DNA of 64,000 nt from Bordetella genomosp. 10 (GTDB lineage: Bacteria > Pseudomonadota > Gammaproteobacteria > Burkholderiales > Burkholderiaceae_B): NCBI RefSeq assembly GCF_002261225.1, contig NZ_NEVM01000005.1, positions 620,001-684,000 on the forward strand, read 5' to 3'. The notes under the pieces are model-generated. The model saw only the letters and a list, made by a program, of their open reading frames with translations. It was not told the DNA's origin and did no database searches. This document shows, one piece after another, positions 29,241-40,123 of the stretch (positions are counted from its first letter, which is position 1; every line of letters starts with the position of its first letter). The position numbers and the translations under genes were made by a program.

Positions 29241-30191
29241 TCAGCGGGCGGGGGCCGGCGCCGCGCCGGGGGCGGCGGGACTGCCCGGCAGGCCGCCCTG
29301 GGCGCCGCTGGGCGCCGCCGGGTTGCCCATGGAGGACTTGAAGAACTGGAAGAATTCCGAGCTCGGGTCGACCACCAGCAGGTCGCTGGGCTTGGAGAAC
29401 GCGGTGCGGTAGGCTTCCAGGCTCTTGTAGAACGTATAGAACACGGGATCCTTGCCGTAGGCGGCGGCGTAGATGCCGCTGGCCTGCGCGTCGCCCTCGC
29501 CCATGATGGCCTGGGCCTTGGCATAGGCCTCGGCGAGGATGACCTCGCGGCGGCGGTCGGCCTCGGCGCGGATTTTCTCGCCCTCGGCGGCGCCGATGGA
29601 GCGCAGCTCGTTGGCCACGCGGGTCCGCTCGGCTTCCATGCGGCGATACACCGACTCCGAAATCTCCGGCGCGAACTCGATGCGGCGCAGGCGCACGTCG
29701 ACGATCTGCACGCCCAGGGGCTCGGCGCGCTTGGCGACGTTGGCCAGGATTTCCGCCATCACCTTTTCCCGCTCGGACGACACCACGTCCTTGACGGTGC
29801 GCACGTTGACGGCGGCGTTCAGCGCGTCGCGGATCTGCGCCTGCAGGCGTTCCTGCGCGGCGCGCTCGTTGCCGCCGAAGGTCACGTAGTACAGGCGCGG
29901 ATCGGCGATGCGCCACTTCACGTAGGAATCGATCAGCAGGTTCTTCTTTTCCGAGGTCTGGATGCGCTCGGCGTCGGTCGATTCGATGGTGAGGACGCGC
30001 TTGTCCAGGGTGACGACGTTCTGGAACGGCGGCGGGGCCTTGAAGTACAGGCCGGGTTCACTGATGACCTTGCGCACTTCCCCCAGCGAGAACACCAGGG
30101 CGTAATCGCGCTCGCGCACGATGAACACGCAGGACGAGGCGGCGGCCAGGACGATCAGCAGGCCAACCAGGATGGGCAAAAGACGTTGCAT
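29241..30191 (-). CDS. hflC: HflC, protease-modulator subunit
   Basis: 316 aa. The N-terminal signal anchor (LLPILVGLLIVLAAASSCVF) is followed by the SPFH/band-7 domain: EPGLYFKAPPPFQNVVTLDK and RVANELRSIGAAEGEKIRAE. HflC and HflK form a membrane complex that surrounds and restrains the FtsH protease. Near the C-terminus is a proline/glycine/alanine-rich tail (GSPAAPGAAPAPAR) longer than in E. coli. It begins 18 bp after hflK, in the conserved hfq-hflX-hflK-hflC order. Confidence 0.97.
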   Translation of the reverse strand: MQRLLPILVGLLIVLAAASSCVFIVRERDYALVFSLGEVRKVISEPGLYFKAPPPFQNVVTLDKRVLTIESTDAERIQTSEKKNLLIDSYVKWRIADPRLYYVTFGGNERAAQERLQAQIRDALNAAVNVRTVKDVVSSEREKVMAEILANVAKRAEPLGVQIVDVRLRRIEFAPEISESVYRRMEAERTRVANELRSIGAAEGEKIRAEADRRREVILAEAYAKAQAIMGEGDAQASGIYAAAYGKDPVFYTFYKSLEAYRTAFSKPSDLLVVDPSSEFFQFFKSSMGNPAAPSGAQGGLPGSPAAPGAAPAPAR

Positions 30192-30209
30192 GGCGAGTAG
30201 CTCCTCCGG

Positions 30210-31502
30210 TTAGCGCGACAGACGGTCGCGGGGCAGCGTGTTGCTGGTGCTGCCGCTGTTGCCGGATTGCTGCCCGGAAGCGCGCGGAGGCTGCGGTATC
30301 GCGGGCTGGCTGGCGCCGGGCAGGCTGCCGCCCGAGGCGGCGGGCTGCCTGCTGGCGTCCTGCGCCGCCTGCTGAATGATCTTGTCGATGGGCAGGTACA
30401 GCATGTTGTTGCCGTTCTTGCCGTCGATCATGACCTTGCTTGCGCGCGAATAGATCTCCTGCATGGTCTCCAGGTACATCCGCTCGCGCATCACGGCCGG
30501 CGCCTTGCGGTATTCGTTGACGATGCTGTTGAAGCGCGCCGTGTTGCCCTCGGCGTCGCCGATGACCTTGGCCTTGTAGCCCTCGGCCTGCTCGGTCATG
30601 CGCGAGGCCTGGCCCGCGGCCAGCGGCACGACCTGGTTGGCGTAGGCCTGGCCTTCGTTGATCTGGCGCTCGCGGTCCTGGCCGGCCTTGACGGCGTCGT
30701 CGAACGCGGCCTGCACCTGTTCGGGCGGCTGCACGTTCTGGATGGCCACGGTGCTGACCTGGATGCCGGTGTGGTAGCGGTCCAGGATCTGCTGCATCAG
30801 CCCCTGCACTTCGGTCGCCACGTTGGTGCGGCCTTCGTACAGCACGTAGTCCATGGGCTTCTTGCCGACGATCTCGCGCATGGCGGTCTCGGCCGCCTGG
30901 CGCACCGATTCGTCCGGGTCGCGCGTGCGGAACAGGTAGTCGGGCGCGCCGTCGGCGCGCAGGCGGTACTGCACCACGAACTGCATGTCGACGATGTTCT
31001 CGTCGGTGGTCAGCATCAGCGCCTCGGGCAGGACCTTGTTGCGCGCGCTGCCGCGGAAACCGACCTCGAACGTGCGCAACTGCGACACGTTGACGGTTTC
31101 CTGGTTCTGGAAGGGATACGGCAGGCGCCACTGGAAGCCGGCCGGCGACGTGCTCTTGTATTTGCCGAACTGGGTGACGACCGCCACCTGGCCTTCCTGC
31201 ACGATGTAGAAGCCGCTGGCCAGCCACAGCACCACCAGCACCAGGACGATCACCCCCAGGCCGATGCGCGCGTTGCGCGGCGAGGACGGCGGACCGCCGG
31301 CGCCGCCGGGACGATTGCCGCGGCCCCCGCCCTTACGGCCGAAGATGGCCCCGATACGGTTATTGAAGTCGCGCCAGACCTCGTCGAGATCCGGCGGACC
31401 GTCTCCATTGCCCTGCGGGCGGCGCGGCGGCTCGTTGCCGTTTTGGTTGCCACGCCCCCAACCGGGATCATTCAGATTGAACAGTTTGGATATTAGACGC
31501 AT
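30210..31502 (-). CDS. hflK: HflK, protease-modulator subunit
   Basis: The start at 31502 (MRLISKLFNLNDPGWGRG) gives 430 aa. A glycine/proline-rich cytoplasmic N-terminus is followed by one membrane helix (IGLGVIVLVLVVLWLASGFY), the band-7 domain (YIVQEGQVAVVTQFGKY) and a coiled coil (QAFDDAVKAGQDRERQINEG-type). The C-terminus is rich in S, Q, P and G. It partners HflC to control FtsH. The start lies inside the end of hflX (35-bp overlap), giving tight coupling. Confidence 0.96.
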   Translation of the reverse strand: MRLISKLFNLNDPGWGRGNQNGNEPPRRPQGNGDGPPDLDEVWRDFNNRIGAIFGRKGGGRGNRPGGAGGPPSSPRNARIGLGVIVLVLVVLWLASGFYIVQEGQVAVVTQFGKYKSTSPAGFQWRLPYPFQNQETVNVSQLRTFEVGFRGSARNKVLPEALMLTTDENIVDMQFVVQYRLRADGAPDYLFRTRDPDESVRQAAETAMREIVGKKPMDYVLYEGRTNVATEVQGLMQQILDRYHTGIQVSTVAIQNVQPPEQVQAAFDDAVKAGQDRERQINEGQAYANQVVPLAAGQASRMTEQAEGYKAKVIGDAEGNTARFNSIVNEYRKAPAVMRERMYLETMQEIYSRASKVMIDGKNGNNMLYLPIDKIIQQAAQDASRQPAASGGSLPGASQPAIPQPPRASGQQSGNSGSTSNTLPRDRLSR

Positions 31503-32574
31503 TGTTTCCCGCAATCTGACCAGCCTCTGCAATTGCCCCGCGCAACGCATCCAGACCGGCGCGCTCGGCGGCGCTTACAAACACCCGCGCAATCGTACCA
31601 TGCGCGTTCCGGTCGACCCGCGGCGCCATTTCGACGCGGTCGATCTTGTTATAGACCATGATGACCGGTATGGTTCCCGCGCCGATTTCCTCGAGGACCT
31701 TCTGGACTTCATGGATCTGCTCGTCGCGCTGCGGGCTGGCGGCATCGACCACGTGCAACAGCAGGTCGGCGTGGACGGTTTCCTCCAGCGTGGCGCGGAA
31801 GGCCGCGATCAACGTCGGCGGCAGGTCGCGGATGAAGCCGACGGTGTCGGACAGCACGACCGACCCCGCCCCTTCGATCCAGATGCGGCGGGTGGTGGTG
31901 TCCAGCGTGGCGAACAACTGGTCGGCCGCGTAGGCGTCGGCGCGGGTCAGCGCGTTGAACAGGGTCGATTTGCCGGCGTTGGTGTAGCCGACCAGGGACA
32001 CCGACAAGGCGCCGCCGCGGGCGCGCGCGCGGCGCTGCGTCAGGCGCTGGCGCTCGACCTTGTCGAGCCGCTCGCGCAGCACCTTGACCTTGGCGCCGAT
32101 CATGCGCTTGTCCATTTCGAGCTGCGATTCGCCCGGGCCGCGCATGCCGATGCCGCCGCGCTGCCGCTCCAGGTGGCTCCACATGCGGGTCAGGCGGGTG
32201 GTCAGGTGCTGCAACTGGGCCAGTTCGACCTGCAGCTTGCCCTCGTGGCTCTTGGCGCGCAGCGCGAAGATATCGAGGATCAGGGCGACGCGGTCGACCA
32301 CGCGCAGGTTGAAGGCGCGCTCCAGGTTGCGCTGCTGGGCGGGGGACAGGGGATGGTCGAACAGGACGATGTCGGCGTCGTGCGCCTTCGCCAGCAGCAC
32401 GGCCTCGTCGACCTTGCCCGAGCCGATGAAGTATTTGGCGTCGGGACGATCGCGCCGCGCCTTGACCGTATCGACGATCTCCGCGCCGGCGCCGCGCGCG
32501 AGCATGGCGAATTCCTCCGCATGCGCGACGTAGTCGGGATTACCCAGGTCGACACTGATGATCAGGGCTCGCAT
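31468..32574 (-). CDS. hflX: Ribosome-splitting GTPase HflX
   Basis: 368 aa. The N-terminal HflX domain (SAKYFIGSGKVDE-like, NLERAFNLRVVDRVALILDI) and the glycine-rich RGGIGMRGPGESQLEMDKR hairpin are followed by the GTPase domain: GYTNAGKSTLFNAL (G1), DTVGFIRDLP (G3) and NKID (G4). HflX binds the 50S subunit and rescues stalled ribosomes after heat or antibiotic stress. It lies in the hfq-hflX-hflK-hflC operon, between hfq and hflK. Confidence 0.97.
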   Translation of the reverse strand: MRALIISVDLGNPDYVAHAEEFAMLARGAGAEIVDTVKARRDRPDAKYFIGSGKVDEAVLLAKAHDADIVLFDHPLSPAQQRNLERAFNLRVVDRVALILDIFALRAKSHEGKLQVELAQLQHLTTRLTRMWSHLERQRGGIGMRGPGESQLEMDKRMIGAKVKVLRERLDKVERQRLTQRRARARGGALSVSLVGYTNAGKSTLFNALTRADAYAADQLFATLDTTTRRIWIEGAGSVVLSDTVGFIRDLPPTLIAAFRATLEETVHADLLLHVVDAASPQRDEQIHEVQKVLEEIGAGTIPVIMVYNKIDRVEMAPRVDRNAHGTIARVFVSAAERAGLDALRGAIAEAGQIAGNNASNIQTVQSE

Positions 32575-32668
32575 ATGGCGCTAGGACCTCACTGCGCCGA
32601 AGCGCGGGCTTGGAACCGCGCGTTCGACGTGAAAACATGTTCGAAAAAAACGGCGCCCCAGCGAAAAT

Positions 32669-32697
32669 GCCCGCCGACACGAAAACGTGCGGCGGGC
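32669..32697 (-). terminator. Hairpin between hfq and hflX
   Basis: GCCCGCCG (32669-32676) and CGGCGGGC (32690-32697) form a stem that extends inwards with CACG/CGTG around a four-base loop. On the minus strand it is followed by ATTTTCGC. It is probably a partial terminator that gives hfq a short abundant transcript while some polymerase reads on into hflX. Confidence 0.5.
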
Positions 32698-32724
32698 AAA
32701 GGAACTGCGTGGCCGGAGCGGACT

Positions 32725-32961
32725 TTACTCAGCGGGGATTTCCACCTGGAAGTTGACCGGACGGGCCGGCACAACGGTCGAAATAGCATGCTTGTAGACC
32801 ATTTGGGTCACGGTATTGCGCAGCAGCACCACGTATTGGTCGAAAGATTCGATTTGTCCCTGCAGCTTGATGCCGTTGACGAGGTAGATGGACACCGGCA
32901 CATGATCTTTGCGCAGCGTATTCAAAAACGGATCTTGCAGAGTTTGCCCTTTATTGCTCAT
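32725..32961 (-). CDS. hfq: RNA chaperone Hfq
   Basis: 78 aa with both Sm motifs: [20 protein letters not shown] and [20 protein letters not shown], then [10 protein letters not shown]. The C-terminus is short, typical of beta-proteobacteria. Hfq forms a hexamer that pairs small RNAs with mRNAs. It has a TGGAG ribosome site. It is placed downstream of hisC and der and upstream of hflX. Confidence 0.99.
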   Translation of the reverse strand: MSNKGQTLQDPFLNTLRKDHVPVSIYLVNGIKLQGQIESFDQYVVLLRNTVTQMVYKHAISTVVPARPVNFQVEIPAE

Positions 32962-33075
32962 TGGCCAGGCTCCATTGTGTTGTTTTGAGGTGGTGGCGAA
33001 CGCCGAAATCGTTACTCTACAGGGTTTTCCCGGGCGGTGCCACTGAAGTTAAGGCTGAAGATGCCACCAGAAATT

Positions 33076-34146
33076 TCAGCCCAAAATGCCCTTCAGCGCT
33101 TGCACCAAACTGTGGCATTCGGCATCCGTTCCCACCGAAATACGCAAGAATTGATCGATGCGCGGATGGCGGAAATGACGCACGATAATGCCTTCCTGCC
33201 GCAGCGCCGCGGCGAGTTGCACCGCGTCATGAGCGGGGTGCCGCGCGAACACGAAATTGGCCGCCGACGGCAGCACCTCGAACCCAAAAGCGTGCAGATC
33301 GGCCGTCAACGCCTCGCGGGTGCGCACCACGGCGGCGCACGTTTGCTGGAAATAATCTTCGTCCTCGATCGCGGCGACGGCGCCGGCCGAGGCCAAACGG
33401 TCGATGGGATAGGAATTGAAGCTGTTCTTGACGCGGTCCAGCCCTTCGATCAGGGCCGTCGAACCGATGGCGTAGCCCACCCGCAGGCCCGCCAGCGAAC
33501 GCGACTTCGACAGCGTCTGGATGACCAGCAGGTTGTCGTAACGCGCGACCAGGGGCACGGCCGACTCGCCGCCGAAATCGATATAGGCCTCGTCGACCGC
33601 CACCACGACGTCGGGGTTGCCGGCGACGATGCGCTCGATATCGGCCAGCGCCAGGGGACGGCCGGTGGGCGCGTTGGGATTGGGCAGGATGACCGGACCG
33701 GCGCCCTTGCCCGCCGCCGGCAGGTAGTCGGCCGGGTCGATGCGGAAGTCGCCGGTCAGCGGCACCGTTTCCTGGCGTATGCCGTACAGGCCGCAGTACA
33801 CCGGATAGAAGCTGTAGGTGATGTCCGGAAAGCGCAGCGGGGCCTCATGGTTGAGCAGCGCCTGGAAGGCCAGCGCCAGCACCTCGTCCGAACCGTTGCC
33901 GACGAACACCTGGGCGGGCGCCACGCCGTAGCGGCGGCCGATGGCCTGGCGCAGTTGCTCCGCGCCCGGGTCCGGGTACAGGCGCAGGCTGTCGTCGCAG
34001 GCCGCGCGGATGGCGTCCAGCACCTTGGGCGACGGACCGTAGGGATTCTCGTTGGTGTTCAGCTTGACCAGGTTGCGCAGCTTGGGCTGCTCGCCCGGGA
34101 CGTAGGGGCTGAGACCGGCGACCACCGGGCTCCAGAAGCGGCTCAT
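33076..34146 (-). CDS. hisC: Histidinol-phosphate aminotransferase HisC
   Basis: 356 aa. A PLP-dependent class II aminotransferase: [50 protein letters not shown], the PLP lysine in [17 protein letters not shown], and [10 protein letters not shown]. It transfers an amino group from glutamate to imidazole-acetol phosphate in histidine synthesis. It lies away from a his operon, between der and hfq, so it may be a second hisC paralogue or act on aromatic substrates as well. Confidence 0.93.
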   Translation of the reverse strand: MSRFWSPVVAGLSPYVPGEQPKLRNLVKLNTNENPYGPSPKVLDAIRAACDDSLRLYPDPGAEQLRQAIGRRYGVAPAQVFVGNGSDEVLALAFQALLNHEAPLRFPDITYSFYPVYCGLYGIRQETVPLTGDFRIDPADYLPAAGKGAGPVILPNPNAPTGRPLALADIERIVAGNPDVVVAVDEAYIDFGGESAVPLVARYDNLLVIQTLSKSRSLAGLRVGYAIGSTALIEGLDRVKNSFNSYPIDRLASAGAVAAIEDEDYFQQTCAAVVRTREALTADLHAFGFEVLPSAANFVFARHPAHDAVQLAAALRQEGIIVRHFRHPRIDQFLRISVGTDAECHSLVQALKGILG

Positions 34147-34164
34147 GGACCTATCCTCGGGGAA

Positions 34165-35583
34165 TTATTTGTCCTTGTCCTGCGCATACGGGTTGTGCGA
34201 GGACTTGAATTCGATGCGCAGCGGCGTGCCGCCCAGGTCGAAGGCGTTGCGGAAACGCGTCTCCAGGTAGCGGCGATAGGAATCCGGCACGGCGTCCAGG
34301 GCGTTGCCGTGCACGATGACCAGCGGCGGGTTCTGGCCGCCCTGGTGGGCGTAGCGCATCTTCGGCCGGAAGATGCCCTTGCGCGGCGGCGGCTGCTGCT
34401 CGACGGCGGCTTGCAGCTCGCGCGTCAGCCTGGGCGTCGACAGCTTGGCGAAAGCGGCCGCGTGCGCGGCGTTGACCGACTTCAGCAAGGCCTTCACGCC
34501 GGCGCCCTTGAGCGCCGAAATGGTGTGCATGCGGGCGAACGAGAGGAAGCGCAGCTTGCGCTCGAATTCGCGCTGGATGCGTTCGCGCTGGTCGGCGTCC
34601 AGGCCGTCCCATTTGTTGATCGCCACCACCAGGGCGCGCCCGGTTTCCAGCACGAAGCCGGCGATGTGCGCGTCCTGCTCGGAAATCTCGGTCTGCGCGT
34701 CCAGCATCAGCAGGACCACGTTGCAGGCCTCGATGGCTTGCAGGGTCTTGATGACGGAGAATTTTTCCACCGCCTCGAAGACCTTGCCGCGCTTGCGCAG
34801 GCCGGCGGTGTCGATCAACGTATAGCGCTTGCCGTCGCGCTCGAATTCGATTTCGATGGCGTCGCGGGTGGTGCCGGGCATGTCGAAGGCGATGACGCGC
34901 TCCTCGCCCAGCAGGGTATTGATCAGCGTCGACTTGCCGACGTTGGGACGGCCGACGATGGCCAGCTTGATGCGGTGGTCCGCCGGCAGCGACTGGAACT
35001 TGCCTTCGGGCGGCGTATCCGACTCGCCATCGGCGTCATCGGGGTCGCCGAACTCGTCCGTTTCCGCCGGCTCCGGTTCCGGTTCCACCAGGTCGCGCAG
35101 CGCCAGCTCGATCAGGTCGACGATGCCGTCGCCGTGGGCCGCCGAAATGGGGCGCGGCTGACCCAGGCCCAGCTCGTGGAAGTCGGCGGTGGCGCCCATG
35201 CCCATGCCTTCGGCCTTGTTGACCGCCAGGATGATGCGGCGCTGCCCCGAACGGCGCAGCAGGGCGGCGATCTCGTGATCGTGCGCGTTGACGCCGGCGC
35301 GGCCGTCGACCAGGAAGATGACGACGTCGGACTCGGCGATGGCCTGCTTGGTCTGGCGCGCCATCTCCAGCAGGATGCCGTCCTTGGCCACCGGCTCGAA
35401 ACCGCCGGTGTCGATGGCGATGAACGGATAGTCCCCCACCCTGCCCTCGCCGTAGTGACGATCGCGCGTCAGGCCGGAAAAGTCCGCGACCAGGGCCGCG
35501 CGCGAGCGCGTCAGGCGGTTGAAAAGGGTGGACTTTCCGACATTGGGACGGCCCACCAGGGCGACGACAGGTTTGAAAGGCAC
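34165..35583 (-). CDS. der: Ribosome-assembly GTPase Der (EngA)
   Basis: 472 aa with two GTPase domains in tandem: [20 protein letters not shown] near residue 10 and [20 protein letters not shown] near 205, joined by an acidic linker. A C-terminal KH-like domain ends NPYAQDKDK. Der matures the 50S subunit. It follows bamB in the conserved hisS-yfgM-bamB-der order, with a 52-bp gap. Confidence 0.98.
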   Translation of the reverse strand: MPFKPVVALVGRPNVGKSTLFNRLTRSRAALVADFSGLTRDRHYGEGRVGDYPFIAIDTGGFEPVAKDGILLEMARQTKQAIAESDVVIFLVDGRAGVNAHDHEIAALLRRSGQRRIILAVNKAEGMGMGATADFHELGLGQPRPISAAHGDGIVDLIELALRDLVEPEPEPAETDEFGDPDDADGESDTPPEGKFQSLPADHRIKLAIVGRPNVGKSTLINTLLGEERVIAFDMPGTTRDAIEIEFERDGKRYTLIDTAGLRKRGKVFEAVEKFSVIKTLQAIEACNVVLLMLDAQTEISEQDAHIAGFVLETGRALVVAINKWDGLDADQRERIQREFERKLRFLSFARMHTISALKGAGVKALLKSVNAAHAAAFAKLSTPRLTRELQAAVEQQPPPRKGIFRPKMRYAHQGGQNPPLVIVHGNALDAVPDSYRRYLETRFRNAFDLGGTPLRIEFKSSHNPYAQDKDK

Positions 35584-35635
35584 GGAGAAAGAGGTATCAG
35601 GTTCGGAAAAAATCGCCGGAATGGCGGAAAAACGT

Positions 35636-36790
35636 TCAGTTGGTGCTGAGCATCACCAGGTTGCCGTTGCCCGTCTGCGCCAGCACGCCTTGCGTCGTGG
35701 TGGTCAGGGGCGAGACGACGGCGCCGCCGCCCACCGAGATGCGCGCCAGCAACTGGCCGTTGTCGCGCGACACGAAGTGCACGTAGCCATCATAATCGCC
35801 CACGGCGACCGCGCTGCCGATCACGGCCGGGGCGGTCAGGCGGCGATTCTTCAATGCGTCCAGCTTCCAGAGCTGCTGGCCGTTGCGCACGTCGAAACCG
35901 TACAGCAGGCTGTTCTGGTCCGGCACGTAGACGCCATGGTCGTCCAGCGCCAGGCCGACGCTGCTGGAGAAGTCCTTGGTCCAGACCGGACGGCCGCCCT
36001 GCGAGACGTCGAAGCAGACCACGCGGCCTTGATAGGCCACGGCGCACATCAGCGGTCCCAGCAGCTTGGGCGCGCCGACCACGTCCGTCAGGCGCTCCAG
36101 GTCGCTGCCGCCCTTGGGGGTGGCCACGGTGCCTTCCCACTGCACGTCGCCGGTGCTGACGTTGATGGCCATCATCTTGCCGCCCGGCAGCCCCGTCAGG
36201 ACCAGGCCCTGGGCGATCACCATCTGCGCGTTCGAGCGCAGGGCCAGCGCCGGGCCGGGACGCTGCACGCTCCAGACGCGGTCGCCGCTGTTCACGTCGA
36301 AGGCCTGGATGCGGTAGTCGCTGCTGCGCACCACCGCCACGCCATTGCCGACCACCGGCGGGATATTGACCTCGCTGGTGGCCTGGGCCTTCCACTTGAC
36401 CTTGCCGCTGTCGTCGAAGGCGATGACCTGGCCCGAGGGCGTCGCCACCACGGTGGTGCCGCCGTCGCTGCCCGCGCCCGCCGACAGGTCGTCGGTGGAG
36501 GCGGTCCAGACGGCGCGGCCGCTCAGCAGGTCGTACTTGCCGACCTTGCCGTTGGGCGTGGCGGCGTAGACGGCGTCGCCGACGACGGTGGGCAGGAAGC
36601 CCAGGCCGCCGCCGCTGCCGACGGAGACCGACCAGGCCTGGTGCACCGACATGCCGGCCTTGTATTCGGTCAGCGGCGCCGGGTCATAGCGCTTGTCGTC
36701 CTTGGAAAACAGCGAGCACGCGCTCAGGGCGACGGCGGCGGCCATGCAGGCGGCCAGGGCGAAGGAACGGCGGATAACAGGCTTGGACAT
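35636..36790 (-). CDS. bamB: Outer-membrane assembly lipoprotein BamB
   Basis: The start is ATG at 36790, giving 384 aa. The signal peptide ends in a lipobox ([13 protein letters not shown]), so the mature protein is a lipoprotein. The rest is an eight-bladed PQQ-type propeller, with repeats such as [19 protein letters not shown] and GQQLWKLDA. It helps BamA fold outer-membrane barrels. It lies 6 bp downstream of yfgM and upstream of der. Confidence 0.95.
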   Translation of the reverse strand: MSKPVIRRSFALAACMAAAVALSACSLFSKDDKRYDPAPLTEYKAGMSVHQAWSVSVGSGGGLGFLPTVVGDAVYAATPNGKVGKYDLLSGRAVWTASTDDLSAGAGSDGGTTVVATPSGQVIAFDDSGKVKWKAQATSEVNIPPVVGNGVAVVRSSDYRIQAFDVNSGDRVWSVQRPGPALALRSNAQMVIAQGLVLTGLPGGKMMAINVSTGDVQWEGTVATPKGGSDLERLTDVVGAPKLLGPLMCAVAYQGRVVCFDVSQGGRPVWTKDFSSSVGLALDDHGVYVPDQNSLLYGFDVRNGQQLWKLDALKNRRLTAPAVIGSAVAVGDYDGYVHFVSRDNGQLLARISVGGGAVVSPLTTTTQGVLAQTGNGNLVMLSTN

Positions 36791-36795
36791 CGGAA

Positions 36796-37434
36796 TCAGG
36801 CTCCGGCGAGGGCATCGAGTTTGAGTTGCACGACCGGCACCAAGGCATTGGACTGCCCCAGGCCGTCGATCGCTTGCTGGTAGGCGGCGCGCGCTTCCTG
36901 GGCCTTGCCCTGGGCAGCCAGCACGTCGCCGCGGCGATCGGCGAACAAGGCGGCGAAAGCCGGCGGCGGATCGTTCAGTTGCGCCAGCGCCTCGTCGTAT
37001 TTCTTCTGGTCCAGCAGGATGCCCGCCAGGCGCAGCTTGGCGACCGGCTGCAAGGCGGCCTGGCGCTTCTGCCCGGCCAGCCATTCGAGCTGCTCGCGCG
37101 CGCCGTCGACGTCGTTCTGGGCCTGCAGGGCCTGCGCGGCCACCAGCACGCCGCGGCCGGCATAGCCGGTCTTGGGATAGTCGCTGCGCAGCGTGCCCGC
37201 GGCGGCCTTGATGCGGGCGCTGGCGTCCGGGCCGCCCAGGCGAGCCGCGTCTTCCAAGGCCTCGAAATACCCCATGGCCTGGCGGCTGACGTGGCCCTGA
37301 TAGGCGCGCCAGCCGTTCCAGCCGCCCCAGGCCAAGGCCGCGACCGCGACCACGATGCCCACCAGCAGGCCGTATCTGGCCCACCAGGCCTTCAGCGCGT
37401 CCAGCTTTTCCTGTTCTTCGAGATCGTATGCCAT
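36796..37434 (-). CDS. YfgM-family periplasmic TPR protein
   Basis: 212 aa. MAYDLEEQEKLDALKAWWA, a single membrane helix (YGLLVGIVVAVAALAWGGW) and a TPR-like periplasmic domain (SDYPKTGYAGRGVLVAAQAL, LAQLNDPPPAFAALFADRRG) match the YfgM/UPF0070 family. YfgM works with the periplasmic chaperone PpiD at the Sec translocon. It ends 5 bp before bamB and begins 1 bp after hisS, so it is part of one operon. Confidence 0.9.
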   Translation of the reverse strand: MAYDLEEQEKLDALKAWWARYGLLVGIVVAVAALAWGGWNGWRAYQGHVSRQAMGYFEALEDAARLGGPDASARIKAAAGTLRSDYPKTGYAGRGVLVAAQALQAQNDVDGAREQLEWLAGQKRQAALQPVAKLRLAGILLDQKKYDEALAQLNDPPPAFAALFADRRGDVLAAQGKAQEARAAYQQAIDGLGQSNALVPVVQLKLDALAGA

Positions 37435-37435
37435 G

Positions 37436-38722
37436 CTAACCCTTCGATTTCAAAACCTGCGCGAGTCCGGCCAGCGGGACCTGCTGCTGCGACTCGCCCT
37501 GCGCGCCGTCGGCGCGCAGATATTTGATGCTGGCCGCCTGGGCGGCCACTTCGTCGGCGCCAAGGATAACCGCAACCCGGGCGCCGCTGGCGTCGGCGCG
37601 CTTGAATTGCGACTTGAAGCTGGCCGGACCGGCGTGCACGATAACGGAAAGACCGGCGTCGCGCAGGGTTTCGCCCACGCGCGCGGCCAGGCGCTGGGCC
37701 GCGTCCCCCTGGTGCACCACATAAATTTCACATTCGGGCGTGGCCGCGGCGGGCGCCGTCTGGTCCCACAGGTCGAGCAGGCGTTCCATGCCGATGGCGA
37801 ATCCCACCGCGGGCGCCGGCTTGCCGCCCAGCAGTTCGATCAGGCCGTCGTAGCGGCCGCCGCCGCACACCGTGCCCTGCGCGCCGAGACGGTCCGTGAC
37901 CCATTCGAAGACGGTCAGGTTGTAGTAGTCCAGGCCGCGCACCAGGCGCGGGTTCAGGCGGTACGGGATGCCGGCGTCGTCCAGCAGCGCGCGCACGCCG
38001 TCGAAGTGGGCGCGCGATTCCGCGCCGAGGAAATCGAACAGCTTGGGCGCGCTGTCGGCCATGGCCTGCATGGCCGGGTTCTTGGTGTCCAGCACGCGCA
38101 GCGGATTGCTGTACATGCGGCGCTGGCCGTCCTCGTCGAGGACGTCGCGGTGCTTTTCCAGGTGCTCGATGAGGGCGGCGCGGTGCGCGGCGCGCTCTTC
38201 GGCCTGGCCCAGCGAATTGAGCTCCAGGCGCACGTCGTCCAGTCCCAGGCGCTTCCACAGGCGGGCCAGCATGACGATCAGCTCGGCGTCGACGTCCGGG
38301 CCGGCGAAACCCAGGGCCTCGACGTCGATCTGGTGGAACTGGCGGTAGCGGCCGCGCTGCGGACGCTCGTGGCGGAAGACCGGGCCCAGCGAATAGACGC
38401 GCTGCGGGCGGTCGTACAGCAGGTTGTGCTCGATGGAGGCGCGCACGATGCCGGCCGTCATTTCCGGACGCATCGTCAGGGAATCGCCGTTGAGCGCGTC
38501 GGTGAAGGTGTACATCTCTTTTTCGACGATGTCGGTGACTTCGCCGATGCCGCGCGCGAACAGGCGGGTGTGCTCCAGCACCGGCGTGCGCAGATTGCGG
38601 TAGCCGTAGGCATGCAGCCACTCGCGGACGATTTCCTCGAATTGCTCCCACCGGGCGCCCACGCCGGGCAGTACGTCATTCATGCCGCGTATGGCGGCGA
38701 CTTTCTGGAACGCTTGCGTCAT
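37436..38722 (-). CDS. hisS: Histidyl-tRNA synthetase HisS
   Basis: 428 aa, class II synthetase. [21 protein letters not shown] (motif 2 area), [16 protein letters not shown] and [39 protein letters not shown] and the motif 3 stretch [13 protein letters not shown] are all present, followed by the anticodon-binding domain. It charges tRNA-His. It is followed by yfgM and preceded by ispG. Confidence 0.98.
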   Translation of the reverse strand: MTQAFQKVAAIRGMNDVLPGVGARWEQFEEIVREWLHAYGYRNLRTPVLEHTRLFARGIGEVTDIVEKEMYTFTDALNGDSLTMRPEMTAGIVRASIEHNLLYDRPQRVYSLGPVFRHERPQRGRYRQFHQIDVEALGFAGPDVDAELIVMLARLWKRLGLDDVRLELNSLGQAEERAAHRAALIEHLEKHRDVLDEDGQRRMYSNPLRVLDTKNPAMQAMADSAPKLFDFLGAESRAHFDGVRALLDDAGIPYRLNPRLVRGLDYYNLTVFEWVTDRLGAQGTVCGGGRYDGLIELLGGKPAPAVGFAIGMERLLDLWDQTAPAAATPECEIYVVHQGDAAQRLAARVGETLRDAGLSVIVHAGPASFKSQFKRADASGARVAVILGADEVAAQAASIKYLRADGAQGESQQQVPLAGLAQVLKSKG

Positions 38723-38773
38723 GTCCTTGGGCGCGGCGGCCGCCTGCCGGCGGACCCGCGCCTCACCTTTTGC

Positions 38774-40075
38774 TTATTGTGAGACCGGCGCGCCATAGCG
38801 GCGCGCCACGTAGTTTTCGACGATGGCCTGGAATTCCTCGGCGATGCGGTCGCCCTTGAGGGTCACCGTGCGCTCGCCGTCGACGAAGACCGGCGCGGCC
38901 GGGACCTCGCCGGTGCCGGGCAGGCTGATGCCGATGTCGGCATGGCGGCTTTCCCCGGGGCCGTTGACCACGCAGCCCATGACGGCCACGTTCATGGTCT
39001 CCACGCCGGGATAGCGCGTGCGCCAGACCGGCATCTGGCGCCGCAGGTAGGACTGGATGCTGTCGGCCAGTTCCTGGAACACCGTGCTGCTGGTGCGGCC
39101 GCAGCCCGGGCAGGCCACCACCATGGGCGTGAAGGCGCGCAGGCCCATGCTTTGCAGGATTTCCTGCGCCACCACGACTTCGCGCGCGCGGTCCCCGCCC
39201 GGCTCGGGCGTGAGGGAAATGCGGATGGTGTCGCCGATGCCTTCCTGCAGCAGCACCGCCAGCGCGGCCGTCGAGGCCACGATGCCCTTGCTGCCCATGC
39301 CCGCCTCGGTCAGGCCCAGGTGCGCGGGATAGTCGCAGCGCGCGGCCAGGTCGCGATAGACCGCGATCAGGTCCTGCACGTGGCTGACCTTGCACGACAG
39401 CACGATCTTGTCGCCCGCCAGGCCGAGTTCCTCGGCGCGCCGGGCATTGCTGATGGCCGACACCACCAGGGCGTCGCGCATCACCGCCTGCGCTTCCCAG
39501 GGCTGGGCGCGGCGGCTGTTTTCATCCATCTTGCGCGCCATCAGCTCGTGGTCCAGGCTGCCCCAGTTCACGCCGATGCGCACCGGCTTGTCGTGGCGGC
39601 ACGCCACTTCGATCATCTGCGCGAAGTTGTCGTCGCGCCGCTTGCCGCCGCCCATGTTGCCCGGGTTGATGCGGTACTTGGACAGGGCCTGCGCGCAATC
39701 GGGAAACTGCGTCAGCAGCTTGTGCCCGTTGTAGTGGAAATCGCCGACCAGGGGCGTGGACACGCCCATGCGGTCGAGCTGTTCGCGGATGGCGATGACC
39801 TCGCGCGCGGCTTCCGGCGTATTGACCGTGATGCGCACCAGCTCCGAACCGGCCTGCGCCAGATCGCGCACCTGGATGGCGGTGGCGATGGCGTCGGCGG
39901 TGTCGGTATTGGTCATGGACTGCACCACCACCGGGGCATCGCCGCCGATGGTGACGACGCGATCGCCCCAGCGCACGGCCACGGCCCGCGTGCGATGGCG
40001 CGCCGCCGGGCCCACCACGGGCGGCGGATTATCCTGGCAGGGCAGCGGCCCCCGGGGCAAAGTCGAATCTTCCAT
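38774..40075 (-). CDS. ispG: IspG (GcpE), 4-hydroxy-3-methylbut-2-enyl diphosphate synthase
   Basis: 433 aa. The N-terminal barrel shows [20 protein letters not shown] and [11 protein letters not shown]. The C-terminal iron-sulfur cysteines are in [11 protein letters not shown] and [12 protein letters not shown]. IspG makes HMBPP in the non-mevalonate isoprenoid pathway, which also feeds undecaprenyl phosphate. It lies between the rodZ-like gene and hisS, a common order. Confidence 0.98.
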   Translation of the reverse strand: MEDSTLPRGPLPCQDNPPPVVGPAARHRTRAVAVRWGDRVVTIGGDAPVVVQSMTNTDTADAIATAIQVRDLAQAGSELVRITVNTPEAAREVIAIREQLDRMGVSTPLVGDFHYNGHKLLTQFPDCAQALSKYRINPGNMGGGKRRDDNFAQMIEVACRHDKPVRIGVNWGSLDHELMARKMDENSRRAQPWEAQAVMRDALVVSAISNARRAEELGLAGDKIVLSCKVSHVQDLIAVYRDLAARCDYPAHLGLTEAGMGSKGIVASTAALAVLLQEGIGDTIRISLTPEPGGDRAREVVVAQEILQSMGLRAFTPMVVACPGCGRTSSTVFQELADSIQSYLRRQMPVWRTRYPGVETMNVAVMGCVVNGPGESRHADIGISLPGTGEVPAAPVFVDGERTVTLKGDRIAEEFQAIVENYVARRYGAPVSQ

Positions 40076-40123
40076 GTCTGGCGTCGTAATCTGAACGCGG
40101 CGGACAGCGGCGCTGGGGCCGGC